Below, piece by piece: positions 29,269-39,141 of a stretch of DNA of 64,000 bases (position 1 is its first letter; each line of letters begins with the position of its first letter). The notes under the pieces were generated by a model. It was given only the letters and a program-made list of their open reading frames with translations. It was not told the origin of the DNA and did not search any database. The position numbers and the translations under genes are program-made. Source of the DNA: Tenacibaculum skagerrakense (lineage in GTDB: Bacteria; Bacteroidota; Bacteroidia; Flavobacteriales; Flavobacteriaceae); the NCBI RefSeq assembly GCF_004345825.1, contig NZ_SLXM01000003.1:1-64000 (forward strand). Reading direction: 5' to 3'.

Positions 29269-29985
29269 TTAATAAGAATTTTGTGAAGAAGTTATAACGT
29301 TTAAAATCCTCTTTATTTCTTCTGAGTCAGAAACTGTTTGAGTAATTCCATCGAAGCTTAAAGCGGAACTTTCTTCAATTTTACTAGAAGCTGAAGCATG
29401 AACTTCAGTAAAACCTGCTTTTTTGAATTCATAAACATTATTAGAATTTATTCCAGAACCAGGTAGAATGATAATCTGATGACCAAATTGTTGATTTAAT
29501 TCTTTCAATAAAGAAATACCTTCTAACGCTTTGTTTTGTTGACCAGAAGTTAATACTCGATTAACTTTTAACTCAATTAATTTCTTAATTCCGTCAATTG
29601 GATTCGTAATCAAATCAAAAGCTCGGTGAAAAGTAAAAGGAAGCGGATAAGTTAAAGAAATCAATTCTTCAGTTCGTTCTATATCGATTGTATTATCTTT
29701 TCTTAAAACACCTGAAACAATCCCATTCACTGCTAATGATTTACATTTTACAATGTCTTGTTTCATTATTTCAAATTCATCCTCAGAGTACACAAAGTTT
29801 CCACTCCTAGGTCGAATTAACACAAAGGTTTCTATGGTTAATTCAGAAGTTACTTTTTGTATCAATCCGTATGAAGGTGTTATACCTCCTAAACTTAATT
29901 CTGAACATAATTCTATTCGATGAGCTCCAGCTTTTTCTGCATTAAAAGCCGATTGATATGAATTTGCACAAACTTCTAATTTCAT
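29269..29985 (-). CDS. cutC: CutC-family protein (copper homeostasis/TIM barrel)
   Basis: This 238-residue TIM-barrel protein of the CutC family begins LEVCANSYQSAFNAEKAGAHR and carries LCSELSLGGITPSYG, then FVLIRPRSGNFVYSE, HRAFDL and ILPGSGINSNNV. The family was named for copper tolerance in E. coli, but a direct copper role is doubtful and the enzymatic activity is not established. It overlaps the GH20 gene by 1 bp, so the two are translated together. Such cutC-glycosidase pairs suggest a link to sugar metabolism. Confidence 0.93.
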   Translation of the reverse strand: MKLEVCANSYQSAFNAEKAGAHRIELCSELSLGGITPSYGLIQKVTSELTIETFVLIRPRSGNFVYSEDEFEIMKQDIVKCKSLAVNGIVSGVLRKDNTIDIERTEELISLTYPLPFTFHRAFDLITNPIDGIKKLIELKVNRVLTSGQQNKALEGISLLKELNQQFGHQIIILPGSGINSNNVYEFKKAGFTEVHASASSKIEESSALSFDGITQTVSDSEEIKRILNVITSSQNSY

Positions 29986-32246
29986 TATTCAATAATTATT
30001 TCATCAATAAATGTCCAAGCATTAAAGCCTCCACCTTGTCTTCCTTCCGGAATAATTCCGTAGTTGGGAATTTCTATTTGTATCGTTTTAGTTTCTATAG
30101 CATCGAAATTAGTAGTAAAGTTTACTAGCAAGCTATCATTTTTAATTTCGTACTTATGTTTTGCTTTATTGTCAAATACTATATTAATATTTTCAGGAGC
30201 GTAAATCCATTGTCCGTTTCCATTATGAAAACGCATTTTGATACTGTTTATAGACGTTAAAGTGTCTAAATCAATGGTGATTTTTACATCGTCTCCAGAG
30301 AAACCAAGCCATTCTTTATCACCATATCGTTTATCACTACCAGAAATTCCATTAATTAAAGCTTGTTTTCCTCCAGCGTTGTAAGATCGATGTGGCTCAA
30401 CATTTAAACTAATTTTTTTACCAACTGCTTTGTGTAATTTAACTTTTGTTGTAAATAAGGAACTTACTTGTTTTTCAGTATCAAAACTCGCTGCTTTAAT
30501 ATGGGTAGTTTTATCAATTAGAATCGGAGTTTTATACACATCTGAAGTAATAGATGGAGTTGTTCCATCTAAAGTATATCTAATAACAGATTTCTTTGAA
30601 GCTGACTCTAAAGAATACACAAGTTCATCATTTTCATTTTTAGATAAATCCCCTTCGATTTCATGTAAATGATTTGCAAAGTTGACTTTTTTACTTTTTA
30701 ATTGTTCATGGAAAATTTCAAGTCTGTTTTCAAAGTTTTCAAAATTTCTATGTTCGGGTTTAGACCAAAGAACTTCGGCTAAAGCTACTGCTCTAGGAAA
30801 AGCCATATATTCAACTTTTTCAGGAGTTTTTATGTACTCAGTCCAAATATTTCCCTGAGCTCCTAAAACATATTTAGATTCTTCTTGGGTTAGTTCTTCT
30901 GGAATAGGATTAAAACTATAAACTTTCTCTAGAGGCAAAAAACCACCAATGGCTAAAGGTTCGTTTTCATTTTCAGATTGATAATAATCGAAATAGCAAT
31001 GAGATAAAGGAGTTAAAATTACATTATGATGTTCTTTTGCTGCTTTAACTGCACCTTCTGTTCCTCGCCAAGACATAACCGTAGCATTTGGAGCTAAACC
31101 TCCTTCTAAAATTTCATCCCAACCAATAATTTGTTTTCCTTTAGAATTGATGTATTTTTCCATTCTCTTGATGAAATAGCTTTGCAAACCATGTTCGTCT
31201 TTTAAGTTTTTTTCTTTGATTAATTCTTGACAAAAAGTCGAGTTTTTCCAATTCGTTTTAGGAGTTTCATCTCCTCCAATATGAATGTATTTTCCAGGAA
31301 ATAATTCAATTACTTCATCTATTACATCTTCCAAAAATTTAAAAGTTGTTTCCGAAGGACAATATACTTCGCTAAAAACGCCCCATTTTTTAGCAACTTC
31401 AACTTTTTCTCCAGTGCATCCCAATTTTGGATACGCAGCAATGGCAGCTTGAGAATGTCCAGGCATTTCTATTTCAGGAATGATTTCAACAAAACGTTCA
31501 GAAGCATATTTCACAATCTCTTTTATTTCTTCTTGGGTATAATAACCTCCATATCTTTTACCATCAAATTTCTGTGGTTGATCATTATAATGTCCAATAA
31601 GTGTTTCATCTCTAAATGCTGCAATTTCTTGTAGCTTAGGATATTTCTTTATTTCAATTCTCCAACCTTGATCTTCAGTTAAATGCCAATGAAAAGTATT
31701 GTATTTCAATGAGGCAATAACGTCAATGTATTTTTTAATGAATGATACAGAAAACATATGTCTAGCAACGTCTAAATGCATTCCTCGATAAGCAAATTCA
31801 GGCTTATCTTTAATTTCTAAACATTGTATCGCAATTTCTTTTGAATCATTTTTTGTTGGTACTAATTGTAGTAAAGTTTGTACTCCATAAAAAGCACCTT
31901 TAGCTGTCTTAGACTTTATTTGAATGTTATTTTCTGTAATTGACAAATGATATTCTTCATCGTTTTTAATTTCGTTATCAATCAAAAAAGTAATAGTATT
32001 CGTCTCGTTATTAGCGTTTGGTTTTATGTTAAGATTTGTTGCTACATACGTATTAAAATAATTGATTACTATTGATACCTCAGAATCTCCTGTAACATGA
32101 GTTCCACTTGAAAAAACAAATGAACCTTTTTTAACTTCTTGATACTCTGGTATAGGAATAATAGCCGGTTGAATTGCTTTCTTAGATTCTTTTGTACATT
32201 GAATACATAGTAATAAAAACGGAATGAAGTATTTTAAAATTTTCAT
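29985..32246 (-). CDS. Beta-N-acetylhexosaminidase, GH20 lipoprotein
   Basis: It removes terminal beta-linked GlcNAc or GalNAc by substrate-assisted catalysis. The 753 residues start with a lipoprotein signal with Cys17 (FLLLCIQC). A GH20 N-terminal domain follows, then the catalytic barrel with the D326-E327 pair in IHIGGDETPK and the FHWHLTEDQGWR motif. The C terminus has a chitobiase-like CHB_HEX domain (YTLDGTTPS) and a discoidin-type domain (residues about 610-750). It is probably anchored on the outer membrane. It lies divergent from the GH92 gene with only 41 bp between, so the promoters are shared or back to back. Confidence 0.96.
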   Translation of the reverse strand: MKILKYFIPFLLLCIQCTKESKKAIQPAIIPIPEYQEVKKGSFVFSSGTHVTGDSEVSIVINYFNTYVATNLNIKPNANNETNTITFLIDNEIKNDEEYHLSITENNIQIKSKTAKGAFYGVQTLLQLVPTKNDSKEIAIQCLEIKDKPEFAYRGMHLDVARHMFSVSFIKKYIDVIASLKYNTFHWHLTEDQGWRIEIKKYPKLQEIAAFRDETLIGHYNDQPQKFDGKRYGGYYTQEEIKEIVKYASERFVEIIPEIEMPGHSQAAIAAYPKLGCTGEKVEVAKKWGVFSEVYCPSETTFKFLEDVIDEVIELFPGKYIHIGGDETPKTNWKNSTFCQELIKEKNLKDEHGLQSYFIKRMEKYINSKGKQIIGWDEILEGGLAPNATVMSWRGTEGAVKAAKEHHNVILTPLSHCYFDYYQSENENEPLAIGGFLPLEKVYSFNPIPEELTQEESKYVLGAQGNIWTEYIKTPEKVEYMAFPRAVALAEVLWSKPEHRNFENFENRLEIFHEQLKSKKVNFANHLHEIEGDLSKNENDELVYSLESASKKSVIRYTLDGTTPSITSDVYKTPILIDKTTHIKAASFDTEKQVSSLFTTKVKLHKAVGKKISLNVEPHRSYNAGGKQALINGISGSDKRYGDKEWLGFSGDDVKITIDLDTLTSINSIKMRFHNGNGQWIYAPENINIVFDNKAKHKYEIKNDSLLVNFTTNFDAIETKTIQIEIPNYGIIPEGRQGGGFNAWTFIDEIIIE

Positions 32247-32287
32247 TTTAGTATATTAGGGAACTTAAAAATAAGAATCTAAACCAA

Positions 32288-35212
32288 ATGAAGCTTAAAA
32301 CAATACTCCTTTTCTTAATAGGATTATTACTGTATAGTTGTAAAAAAGGAACAATTACTCCCGCAAAAATCACAAAACCTTTAATTTCATATGTGAATCC
32401 GTTTATTGGAACAGGTGGCCATGGACATACCTATCCTGGTGCAACAATGCCTTTTGGGATGATGCAATTAAGTCCAGATACTCGTTTGGATGGATGGGAT
32501 GGTTGTTCTGGGTATCATTATTCTGATGAATATATCTACGGATTTTCTCATACGCATTTAAGTGGAACTGGAGTTTCAGATTATGGAGATATCTTATTAA
32601 TGCCTACGAATGATATTGTTTTTAATAATGGAGCAGATGGCAAAGAAGGTTATCGATCAAAGTTTTCTCATGAAAAAGAAGTTGCAGAAGCAGGTTATTA
32701 TAAAGTCCATTTAGATGATACAAATATTGATGTTGAATTAACCGTTTCTGAACGAAGTGGAATGCACCGATATAATTTTCCAAAAGGCTCTAAACAAATT
32801 ATAATTTTAGATTTAGAGCATCGAGATGAAGTATTAGATTCAAAAGTGACTGTTAATTCTAAGAATACCATTTCTGGATATAGAAAATCAAAAGCATGGG
32901 CAACTAATCAAAATTTATTTTATGATATTCATTTTAGCCAACCATTTGAAAAAGTAACTTTTTTAGATGATGCTCAAAGTGGTAAGAAAGTAAAAGCGGC
33001 TTTTGATTTTGGTATTTCTAAGGGGATTGCAATGGAAATTACTATTGGAATTTCAGCCGTTGATGAAAAAGGAGCACAAAATAATTGGCAACAAGAGATT
33101 AGCAATAAATCATTTCAAGAAGTATATATTGATGCACAAGATATTTGGGAGAAGCAGTTAAGAAAAATTGTAGTAGAGAGCGATAATGATGATTATAAAA
33201 CGAATTTCTACACCAGCATGTATCATGCAATGATTGCTCCCAATATATATCAAGATGTTGATGGTAGATATAGAGGAATGGATTTAGAAATTCATCAAAC
33301 TAAAGATTTCGATTATTATACCGTTTTTTCTCTTTGGGACACATACAGAGCTACACATCCTTTATATACTATTATTGAACAAAAACGAACGAATGATTTT
33401 ATCAATACATTTTTAGCAAAGTATGAGGAAGGTGGAATTATGCCAATTTGGGATTTATCTGCAAATTATACAGGTTGTATGATTGGTTATCATGCTGTTC
33501 CTGTAATAGCTGATGCGTATTTAAAAGGAATTCAAGGATATGACGCAGAAAAAGCATTACAAGCCATGAAACATTCTGCAACTCGTGATAAGTTGGGATT
33601 AAAATCATATAAAAGTCTTGGTTATATTCCTGTAGAGAAAGAAAGTGAATCGGTTTCTAAAACCTTAGAATATGCCTATGATGATTGGACGATTGCTCAA
33701 ATGGCAAAAGCAATTAATAAGCCTGCGGATTATAAAACGTATATAAAAAGAGCTCAGAATTATAAGAATATTTTTGATCCGAAATCTCAATTTATGAGAG
33801 GTCGTTTTAGAAATACTTGGTTTGCTCCGTTTGATTCTTACGAAGTAAACTTTAATTACACAGAAGCAAATGCATGGCAGTATAGTAATTATGTTCCTCA
33901 AGATATTTCTGGCTACATAAAGTTACTAGGAGGGAAGTTGGTTTTAGAAAAGAATTTGGATACGCTATTTAAAGCTGAAGCAGAGACCTCAGGTCGTCAT
34001 CAAGCAGATATCACGGGATTAATTGGTCAGTATGCGCATGGAAACGAACCTAGTCATCACATGGCTTATTTGTACAATTTTGTGGGAAAACCTCATAAAA
34101 CTCAAGAAAAGATTCAGCAAATTTTAACGGAACAATATACAAATTCTCCAGATGGAATTTCAGGAAACGAAGATTGCGGACAAATGAGTGCTTGGTATAT
34201 TTTTAGTTCTTTAGGGTTTTATCCCGTAACTCCAGGTTCAAATCAATATATCATTGGAAAACCATTGTTTAATAAAGCTTCTTTTAATCTTGAGAATGGA
34301 AAAGTATTTACTGTTCAAGCCAAGAATCTGAGCGATAAAAATGTGTATATAAAAGAAGCTTTTCTAAATGGAAAGTCATTGAATAGGACTTACATTACTC
34401 ATGAAGAAATTGTCAATGGAGGCACTATAGTTTTTGAGATGATCGATACTCCTTCAGATTGGGGAACGAAAGAAGAAGAACATCCAGTTACAAGTATAAA
34501 TGAATATTTAATTGTTCCAGCTCCATTTATAGAAAAAGGAGAAGTAGCTTTTAAAGGAAGTACGCAGGTTGTTTTAGCGAATGTAGAGAAACATGTACTA
34601 ACTTATTATTCATTAAATGGAAGTGCATACCAAGAATATAAAAATCCTTTTACAATTGAAGAAAAGTCGACGCTACAAGTTTATTCTCAAAGGGGGGAAA
34701 TTAAAAGTTCGATTATAACTACCGATTTCTATAAAATTGATCCGAATATAAAAATCGAATTAAAAACAAAGTATGCGAATCAATACAATGCTGGTGGAAA
34801 TAACGCTTTAATTGATGGAATTCTAGGAACAGAAGATTTTAGAACAGGTACATGGCAAGGATACTGGAATGAAGATGTGGAAGCAATTGTTGATTTTGGA
34901 AGGCGGAAACAAATTTCCAGTGTTGAAATAAATTTTTTACGCGATCAGCGAAGTTGGATTTTCCTACCTACTGATGTTGAAATCTATTATTCCAACAACG
35001 GAAAATCATTCCGAAAAATTAAAGAATGGAAAGCACCAAAGCCATTTCAGACAGATGAAGTTAAGATTAATAAAGTGCAAGTGAATCAGCGTTTATTTGC
35101 TCGTTACATAAAAATCAAAGCCAAAAAATTAGGAGAATTACCAAAATGGCATTTAGGCTATCCACACGATGGACGTTCATGGATTTTTGTTGATGAAATA
35201 ATGATAAAATAA
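32288..35212 (+). CDS. Alpha-mannosidase, GH92 lipoprotein
   Basis: GH92 enzymes are calcium-dependent exo-alpha-mannosidases that trim high-mannose N-glycans. The 974 residues begin with a lipoprotein signal (Cys18 in LLLYSC) and the typical YVNPFIGTGGHGHTYPGA. Further motifs are GYHYSDEYIYGFSHTHLSGTG (partly quoted) and GNEDCGQMSAWYIFSSLGFYP, which carries the catalytic acidic residues. The extra C-terminal part (from about 740) contains a CHB_HEX-like stretch and a discoidin-like domain, as in the divergent GH20 protein. A glycosylasparaginase and a sugar permease follow at 4-5 bp spacing. Confidence 0.96.
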   Translation: MKLKTILLFLIGLLLYSCKKGTITPAKITKPLISYVNPFIGTGGHGHTYPGATMPFGMMQLSPDTRLDGWDGCSGYHYSDEYIYGFSHTHLSGTGVSDYGDILLMPTNDIVFNNGADGKEGYRSKFSHEKEVAEAGYYKVHLDDTNIDVELTVSERSGMHRYNFPKGSKQIIILDLEHRDEVLDSKVTVNSKNTISGYRKSKAWATNQNLFYDIHFSQPFEKVTFLDDAQSGKKVKAAFDFGISKGIAMEITIGISAVDEKGAQNNWQQEISNKSFQEVYIDAQDIWEKQLRKIVVESDNDDYKTNFYTSMYHAMIAPNIYQDVDGRYRGMDLEIHQTKDFDYYTVFSLWDTYRATHPLYTIIEQKRTNDFINTFLAKYEEGGIMPIWDLSANYTGCMIGYHAVPVIADAYLKGIQGYDAEKALQAMKHSATRDKLGLKSYKSLGYIPVEKESESVSKTLEYAYDDWTIAQMAKAINKPADYKTYIKRAQNYKNIFDPKSQFMRGRFRNTWFAPFDSYEVNFNYTEANAWQYSNYVPQDISGYIKLLGGKLVLEKNLDTLFKAEAETSGRHQADITGLIGQYAHGNEPSHHMAYLYNFVGKPHKTQEKIQQILTEQYTNSPDGISGNEDCGQMSAWYIFSSLGFYPVTPGSNQYIIGKPLFNKASFNLENGKVFTVQAKNLSDKNVYIKEAFLNGKSLNRTYITHEEIVNGGTIVFEMIDTPSDWGTKEEEHPVTSINEYLIVPAPFIEKGEVAFKGSTQVVLANVEKHVLTYYSLNGSAYQEYKNPFTIEEKSTLQVYSQRGEIKSSIITTDFYKIDPNIKIELKTKYANQYNAGGNNALIDGILGTEDFRTGTWQGYWNEDVEAIVDFGRRKQISSVEINFLRDQRSWIFLPTDVEIYYSNNGKSFRKIKEWKAPKPFQTDEVKINKVQVNQRLFARYIKIKAKKLGELPKWHLGYPHDGRSWIFVDEIMIK

Positions 35213-35216
35213 TAGG

Positions 35217-36227
35217 ATGAAAGGCAGAAAATTTATAAAAAGTATACCAGCAATTAGTCTAAGTTTGCTCTCGTTGCTAACTATATACAATTGTGTCAGC
35301 AAGAAAGAAGAGTCAAGTGCTGAAGAAAAAAAGGAGAAAGTTCAGTCACAAATTACTACAATAGCTATTGGAACTTGGAATTTTCCTGACGCGATTAATG
35401 CGGCGGCAGAAGTCCTCAAAAATGGTGGTTCTGCGTTAGATGCAGTAGTTGAAGGTTGTAAAAAGGAGGAAGCAAATCCGAAGAATCAAACTGTTGGAAT
35501 TGGAGGTTTACCAGATAGAGATGGAGATGTTACGCTAGATGCTTGTGTAATGAATGAGAAAGGTGATTATGGAGCTGTAGTTGGAGTGAAAAACATAAAG
35601 CATGTAATTTCTTTGGCTAGAAAGGTAATGGAAGAAACGCCTCACGCAATTTTGGCTGGAGAAGGAGCAGAGAAATTTGCATTAACTAACGGTTTTGTTA
35701 AGGAGGATTTATTAACGGAAGATTCCAAGAAAGCATGGGAAGATTGGAAAGTGAAATCAGAATACAAACCAATTATAAACATTGAAAACCACGATACGAT
35801 TGGAATGTTAGCTTTGGATGCTGAAGGAAATATTTCTGGAGCTTGTACAACAAGTGGATTGGCTTATAAAATGGCAGGTAGAATTGGAGATTCACCTATA
35901 ATTGGCTCTGGTTTGTATGTTGATAATGAAGTTGGAGGTGCAGTTGCTACTGGATTAGGAGAGGAAGTGTTAAAAACAGTTGGTAGCTTTTTAATTGTTG
36001 AGTTAATGCGACAAGGGAAATCGCCACAAGAAGCTTGTGAAGAGGCTATTAAAAGAATTGTAAGTAGACCAAATAGTAATTATAAAGATTTTCAAGTGTG
36101 TTATATTGCATTAAACAAAAAAGGTGAAGTAGGAAGTTATTCAATTCACGAATGGTTTAGCTATAACATGTTTAAAAATGGAGAGACAAAAAATATTCAA
36201 TCAGATTTTTATTTAAAGACCAAATAA
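35217..36227 (+). CDS. N4-(beta-N-acetylglucosaminyl)-L-asparaginase
   Basis: This Ntn-hydrolase cleaves the GlcNAc-Asn bond that joins N-glycans to peptide. The 336 residues carry an N-terminal export signal with a possible lipobox cysteine near residue 26. The autocatalytic site is Asp-Thr in NHDTIGM, with Thr194 as the new N-terminal nucleophile after cleavage. The alpha part shows GGSALDAVVEG and TVGIGGLPDRDG; the beta part shows SGACTTSGLAYKMAGRIGDS. It sits between the GH92 gene and the permease, completing a pathway for N-glycan breakdown. Confidence 0.95.
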   Translation: MKGRKFIKSIPAISLSLLSLLTIYNCVSKKEESSAEEKKEKVQSQITTIAIGTWNFPDAINAAAEVLKNGGSALDAVVEGCKKEEANPKNQTVGIGGLPDRDGDVTLDACVMNEKGDYGAVVGVKNIKHVISLARKVMEETPHAILAGEGAEKFALTNGFVKEDLLTEDSKKAWEDWKVKSEYKPIINIENHDTIGMLALDAEGNISGACTTSGLAYKMAGRIGDSPIIGSGLYVDNEVGGAVATGLGEEVLKTVGSFLIVELMRQGKSPQEACEEAIKRIVSRPNSNYKDFQVCYIALNKKGEVGSYSIHEWFSYNMFKNGETKNIQSDFYLKTK

Positions 36228-36232
36228 TTCAT

Positions 36233-37558
36233 ATGACAACAACCAATAAATCGTATAAAACGGCTTTTGTTTTCTTAACCTCTTTATTCTTCTTATGGGG
36301 ATTTATTACCGTATTAGTAGATTCTTTAATTCCTAGATTAAAAGAAGTATTTACATTATCTTATTTTCAAGCAGGACTAGTTCAGTTTGCTTTTTTTGGT
36401 GCTTATTTTTTATTATCAATTCCTGCAGGGAATATTCTTGCTAGAATAGGTTATAAGCGCGGAATTGTATTAGGACTAATAACAATGGCTTTGGGTTGCC
36501 TATTGTTTTATCCAGCTGCTTCCTATCGTATTTTTGGTGTTTTTATGTTGGCTTATTTTGTGTTGGCTGGAGGAATGACAATTCTTCAAGTTGCAGCAAA
36601 TCCTTATGTAGCAGTTTTAGGTTCTGAAGATGGCGCTAGTAGTCGATTGAATTTATCTCAGGCTTTTAATTCTTTAGGAACAACAATAGCACCAGCAATT
36701 GGAGCAATGTTAATTTTAAGTGATAAAGTTAAAACTCAAGAAGAAATTGCAAGTTTGGCAAGCGCTGAAAAAGAAGCATATTATATTTCTGAAGCATCAG
36801 CAGTACAAACACCTTTTTTAAGTATTGCTTTTTTTGTAGTGTTGTTGGCCGTCATATTTGTTTTTGTAAAGCTCCCTAAAGTAATGGAAAAAGTTCCCAA
36901 TGAAGGCTATAAGACGTTATTAAGCAAAAAGTCTTTAGTAATGGGAGTAATTGCCATTTTTGTGTATGTTGGAGCTGAGGTAGCTATTGGTAGTTATTTG
37001 GTAAATTATTTTATGGATATGAATTTAGCGCCTTTAATTTCTTCAAATGAAACTATGATGTCTATTGCTAATACAATTGCTACCTTATTTAATAAATCAT
37101 TTACAGATTCAGATCCAAAATCTTTATTAGGTGTATTTGTTGTTTTTTATTGGGGAGGAGCAATGATTGGTCGTTTTATTGGCGCTTACTTAACAAAAAT
37201 ATTATCACCAGTAAGAGTATTAGGACTTTTTGCATCTTTAGCTATCTTAATGATTATTATTTCTGTAGCAACAACAGGTTTAGCTTCTATGTGGGCAATT
37301 TTAGCAGTTGGATTATTTAACTCTATTATGTTCCCGACAATTTTCTCTTTAAGTTTAGAAGGTTTAGAAGATCTTAAACCACAAGCTTCAGGTGTTTTAT
37401 GTACAGCTATTTTTGGAGGAGCTGTTATTCCTCCGTTATACGGAATGTTAGTGGATAGTTTAGGTTTTAAATTAGCTTTTGTATTGATTATGATGTGTTA
37501 TATCTACATTTATTATTATGGAAGAACAAAAACAAAAAGTCAGTTAGAGGAAGTATAA
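36233..37558 (+). CDS. Sugar permease of the FHS family (MFS)
   Basis: This 441-residue protein has twelve predicted membrane helices and belongs to the fucose/glucose-galactose permease branch of MFS. Conserved parts are FFLWGFITVLVDSLIPRLKE, the LARIGYKRGIVLGL loop and NPYVAVLGSEDGASSRLNLSQAFNSLGTTIAP (quoted in pieces). It most likely imports a monosaccharide released by the neighbouring glycosidases, such as GlcNAc or mannose; the choice cannot be made from sequence. It is the last gene of the GH92-asparaginase-permease operon and is followed by a bidirectional terminator. Confidence 0.9.
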   Translation: MTTTNKSYKTAFVFLTSLFFLWGFITVLVDSLIPRLKEVFTLSYFQAGLVQFAFFGAYFLLSIPAGNILARIGYKRGIVLGLITMALGCLLFYPAASYRIFGVFMLAYFVLAGGMTILQVAANPYVAVLGSEDGASSRLNLSQAFNSLGTTIAPAIGAMLILSDKVKTQEEIASLASAEKEAYYISEASAVQTPFLSIAFFVVLLAVIFVFVKLPKVMEKVPNEGYKTLLSKKSLVMGVIAIFVYVGAEVAIGSYLVNYFMDMNLAPLISSNETMMSIANTIATLFNKSFTDSDPKSLLGVFVVFYWGGAMIGRFIGAYLTKILSPVRVLGLFASLAILMIIISVATTGLASMWAILAVGLFNSIMFPTIFSLSLEGLEDLKPQASGVLCTAIFGGAVIPPLYGMLVDSLGFKLAFVLIMMCYIYIYYYGRTKTKSQLEEV

Positions 37559-37576
37559 AAAGTATTTGAAATACAT

Positions 37577-37607
37577 AAAAAAAGCTCGCCTTTAGCGAGC
37601 TTTTTAA
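37577..37607. terminator. Bidirectional terminator between sugar permease and arsC
   Basis: The stem agctcgc (37583-37589) pairs with gcgagct (37595-37601), flanked by A on one side and T on the other, so it can end transcription from both convergent genes. Confidence 0.9.
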
Positions 37608-37610
37608 TTT

Positions 37611-37952
37611 CTACAAAATATCATTGATGCTTTCAGGAGGTCTACCAATAACAGCTTTTTTATTGTTTACTACTATTGGTCTTTCAATTAGTTTAGGATT
37701 TTCAACCATAGCTTTAATAATCTCTTGATCGCTTAATTCTTTTCCTTTGTAATCTTCTTTCCAGGTTTTTTCATTTTTTCTTACCAGTTCTATTGGAGAG
37801 ATATTAAGAAGCGTTATAAGTTCAGATAATTCCTTTTCATCTAAAGTTTCGTCTAAATACTTAACAACTGTAAATTCTTTTCCGCTTTCTTCTATAATAG
37901 CTAAACCTTGTCTAGATTTAGAACATCTTGGATTGTGGTATATTTTTATCAT
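37611..37952 (-). CDS. arsC: ArsC/Spx-family thioredoxin-fold protein (arsenate reductase)
   Basis: This 113-residue protein of the glutaredoxin-coupled ArsC family begins KIYHNPRCSKSRQGL with the single catalytic Cys, followed by VVKYLDETLDEKEL, LVRKNEKTW and the RPIVVNNKKAVIGRPPE anion loop. It reduces arsenate to arsenite. No arsenite pump or arsR lies nearby, so a different or general thiol role remains possible. The downstream neighbour prfB is on the same strand, separated by a heptanucleotide repeat. Confidence 0.92.
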   Translation of the reverse strand: MIKIYHNPRCSKSRQGLAIIEESGKEFTVVKYLDETLDEKELSELITLLNISPIELVRKNEKTWKEDYKGKELSDQEIIKAMVENPKLIERPIVVNNKKAVIGRPPESINDIL

Positions 37953-37973
37953 GTTTTTTTATTATAAATTTTA

Positions 37974-38015
37974 TCTTTAGACTTTAGACTTTAGACTTTA
38001 GACTTTAGACTTTAG
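37974..38015. repeat. 7-bp tandem repeat (ACTTTAG)
   Basis: Five exact copies of actttag (37981-38015) are preceded by a sixth copy with one change (tctttag, 37974-37980). The array ends inside the prfB stop codon region. Copy number is likely to vary by slippage between strains. Confidence 0.9.
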
Positions 38016-39106
38016 ATTTCTTTCTGCCCCATCATCATTAAGTAAGCCTTTAAAAACGGATTAATATTTCCATCCATAACAGCATCAACATTACCAGTTT
38101 CATGAGCTGTCCTAACGTCTTTAACAAGTTTGTAAGGGTGCATTACATAATTTCTAATTTGGCTTCCCCATTCATTTTTCATTTTGTTAGCTTCAATATC
38201 AGCTCGAGCGGCTTGTCTTTTTTGAAGTTCAATCTCATATAATTGAGATTTTAACATTTGTAATGCAGTAGCTCTGTTATCATGCTGTGATCTTGAATTA
38301 GAACACTGAATTTGGATTCCAGTAGGTTTATGAACTAACTGTACTTTAGTCTCAACTTTATTTACATTTTGTCCTCCAGCACCGCTAGATCTGGCTGTTG
38401 TAATTTCAATGTCTGCTGGATTGATTTCAATTTCAATAGAATCGTCCGCAACAGGATATACATATACTGATGAAAAAGAGGTATGTCTTTTAGCATTGCT
38501 ATCAAAAGGAGAGATTCTAACCAATCTGTGTACACCGTTTTCACCTTTTAGCCAACCAAAAGCATAATCACCGTCAAATTCTAACGTAACTGTTTTTATT
38601 CCAGCAACATCACCTTCTTGGAAGTTTAACGTTTTTACTTTAAATCCTTGTTTTTCAGCCCACATAGTGTACATACGCGTGAGCATTTCTGTCCAGTCAC
38701 AACTTTCAGTTCCACCAGCTCCAGCTGTAATTTGAATCACTGCGCTTAAACTATCTCCTTCTTCAGAAAGCATGTTTTTAAACTCAATATCTTCTAAAAA
38801 AGAATTTGTCTTTTCGTATTGTTCATTAATTTCACTTTCTTCAACATCACCTTCTTTATAAAAATCATATAAAACGTTTAAGTCTTCACTCATGGCTAGA
38901 ACTTCATTGTAATCATTCACCCATTTTTTCTTTAAACGTAACGATTTCATTAAGCTTTCAGCTTCTTTTGGGTTATTCCAAAAATCAGGATCAGCAGTTT
39001 TCTCTTCCTCGTTAGAAATTTCAATTAATTTCTTGTCAATCTCTAAATAACCTTTTAACTTGGCAACGCGTTCAGCGATATTTTTTAGCTGTTCATGTGT
39101 AATCAT
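38012..39106 (-). CDS. prfB: Peptide chain release factor 2
   Basis: RF2 recognises UGA and UAA and triggers release of the peptide. From the chosen ATG it has 364 residues, with the catalytic GGQ motif ([16 protein letters not shown]) and the acidic N-terminal helices. The reading frame is continuous through GGT TAT TTA GAG at the place where most bacteria have an in-frame UGA and a +1 frameshift, so the usual autoregulation is absent. I chose the ATG at 39104-39106, nine codons after an alternative, because it matches [10 protein letters not shown] of the family and lies just after a -7 box. Confidence 0.96.
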   Translation of the reverse strand: MITHEQLKNIAERVAKLKGYLEIDKKLIEISNEEEKTADPDFWNNPKEAESLMKSLRLKKKWVNDYNEVLAMSEDLNVLYDFYKEGDVEESEINEQYEKTNSFLEDIEFKNMLSEEGDSLSAVIQITAGAGGTESCDWTEMLTRMYTMWAEKQGFKVKTLNFQEGDVAGIKTVTLEFDGDYAFGWLKGENGVHRLVRISPFDSNAKRHTSFSSVYVYPVADDSIEIEINPADIEITTARSSGAGGQNVNKVETKVQLVHKPTGIQIQCSNSRSQHDNRATALQMLKSQLYEIELQKRQAARADIEANKMKNEWGSQIRNYVMHPYKLVKDVRTAHETGNVDAVMDGNINPFLKAYLMMMGQKEI

Positions 39107-39119
39107 ATTTGCAAAAATA
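39104..39119. promoter_or_regulatory. Back-to-back promoter boxes of prfB and threonine aldolase
   Basis: On the minus strand TATTTTTG (39119 to 39112) matches TAnnTTTG for prfB. On the plus strand CATATTTG (39104-39111) is one base off the same box for the aldolase gene and overlaps the prfB start codon. Only 35 bp separate the two divergent starts, so transcription of the genes may compete, and prfB may be nearly leaderless. Confidence 0.45.
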
Positions 39120-39141
39120 CACTTTAAAAACATACTTAAAA

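Noticed and set aside
37974-38015. CRISPR array
   Set aside because: The units are 7 bp and directly adjacent, without spacers, and no cas genes are present.
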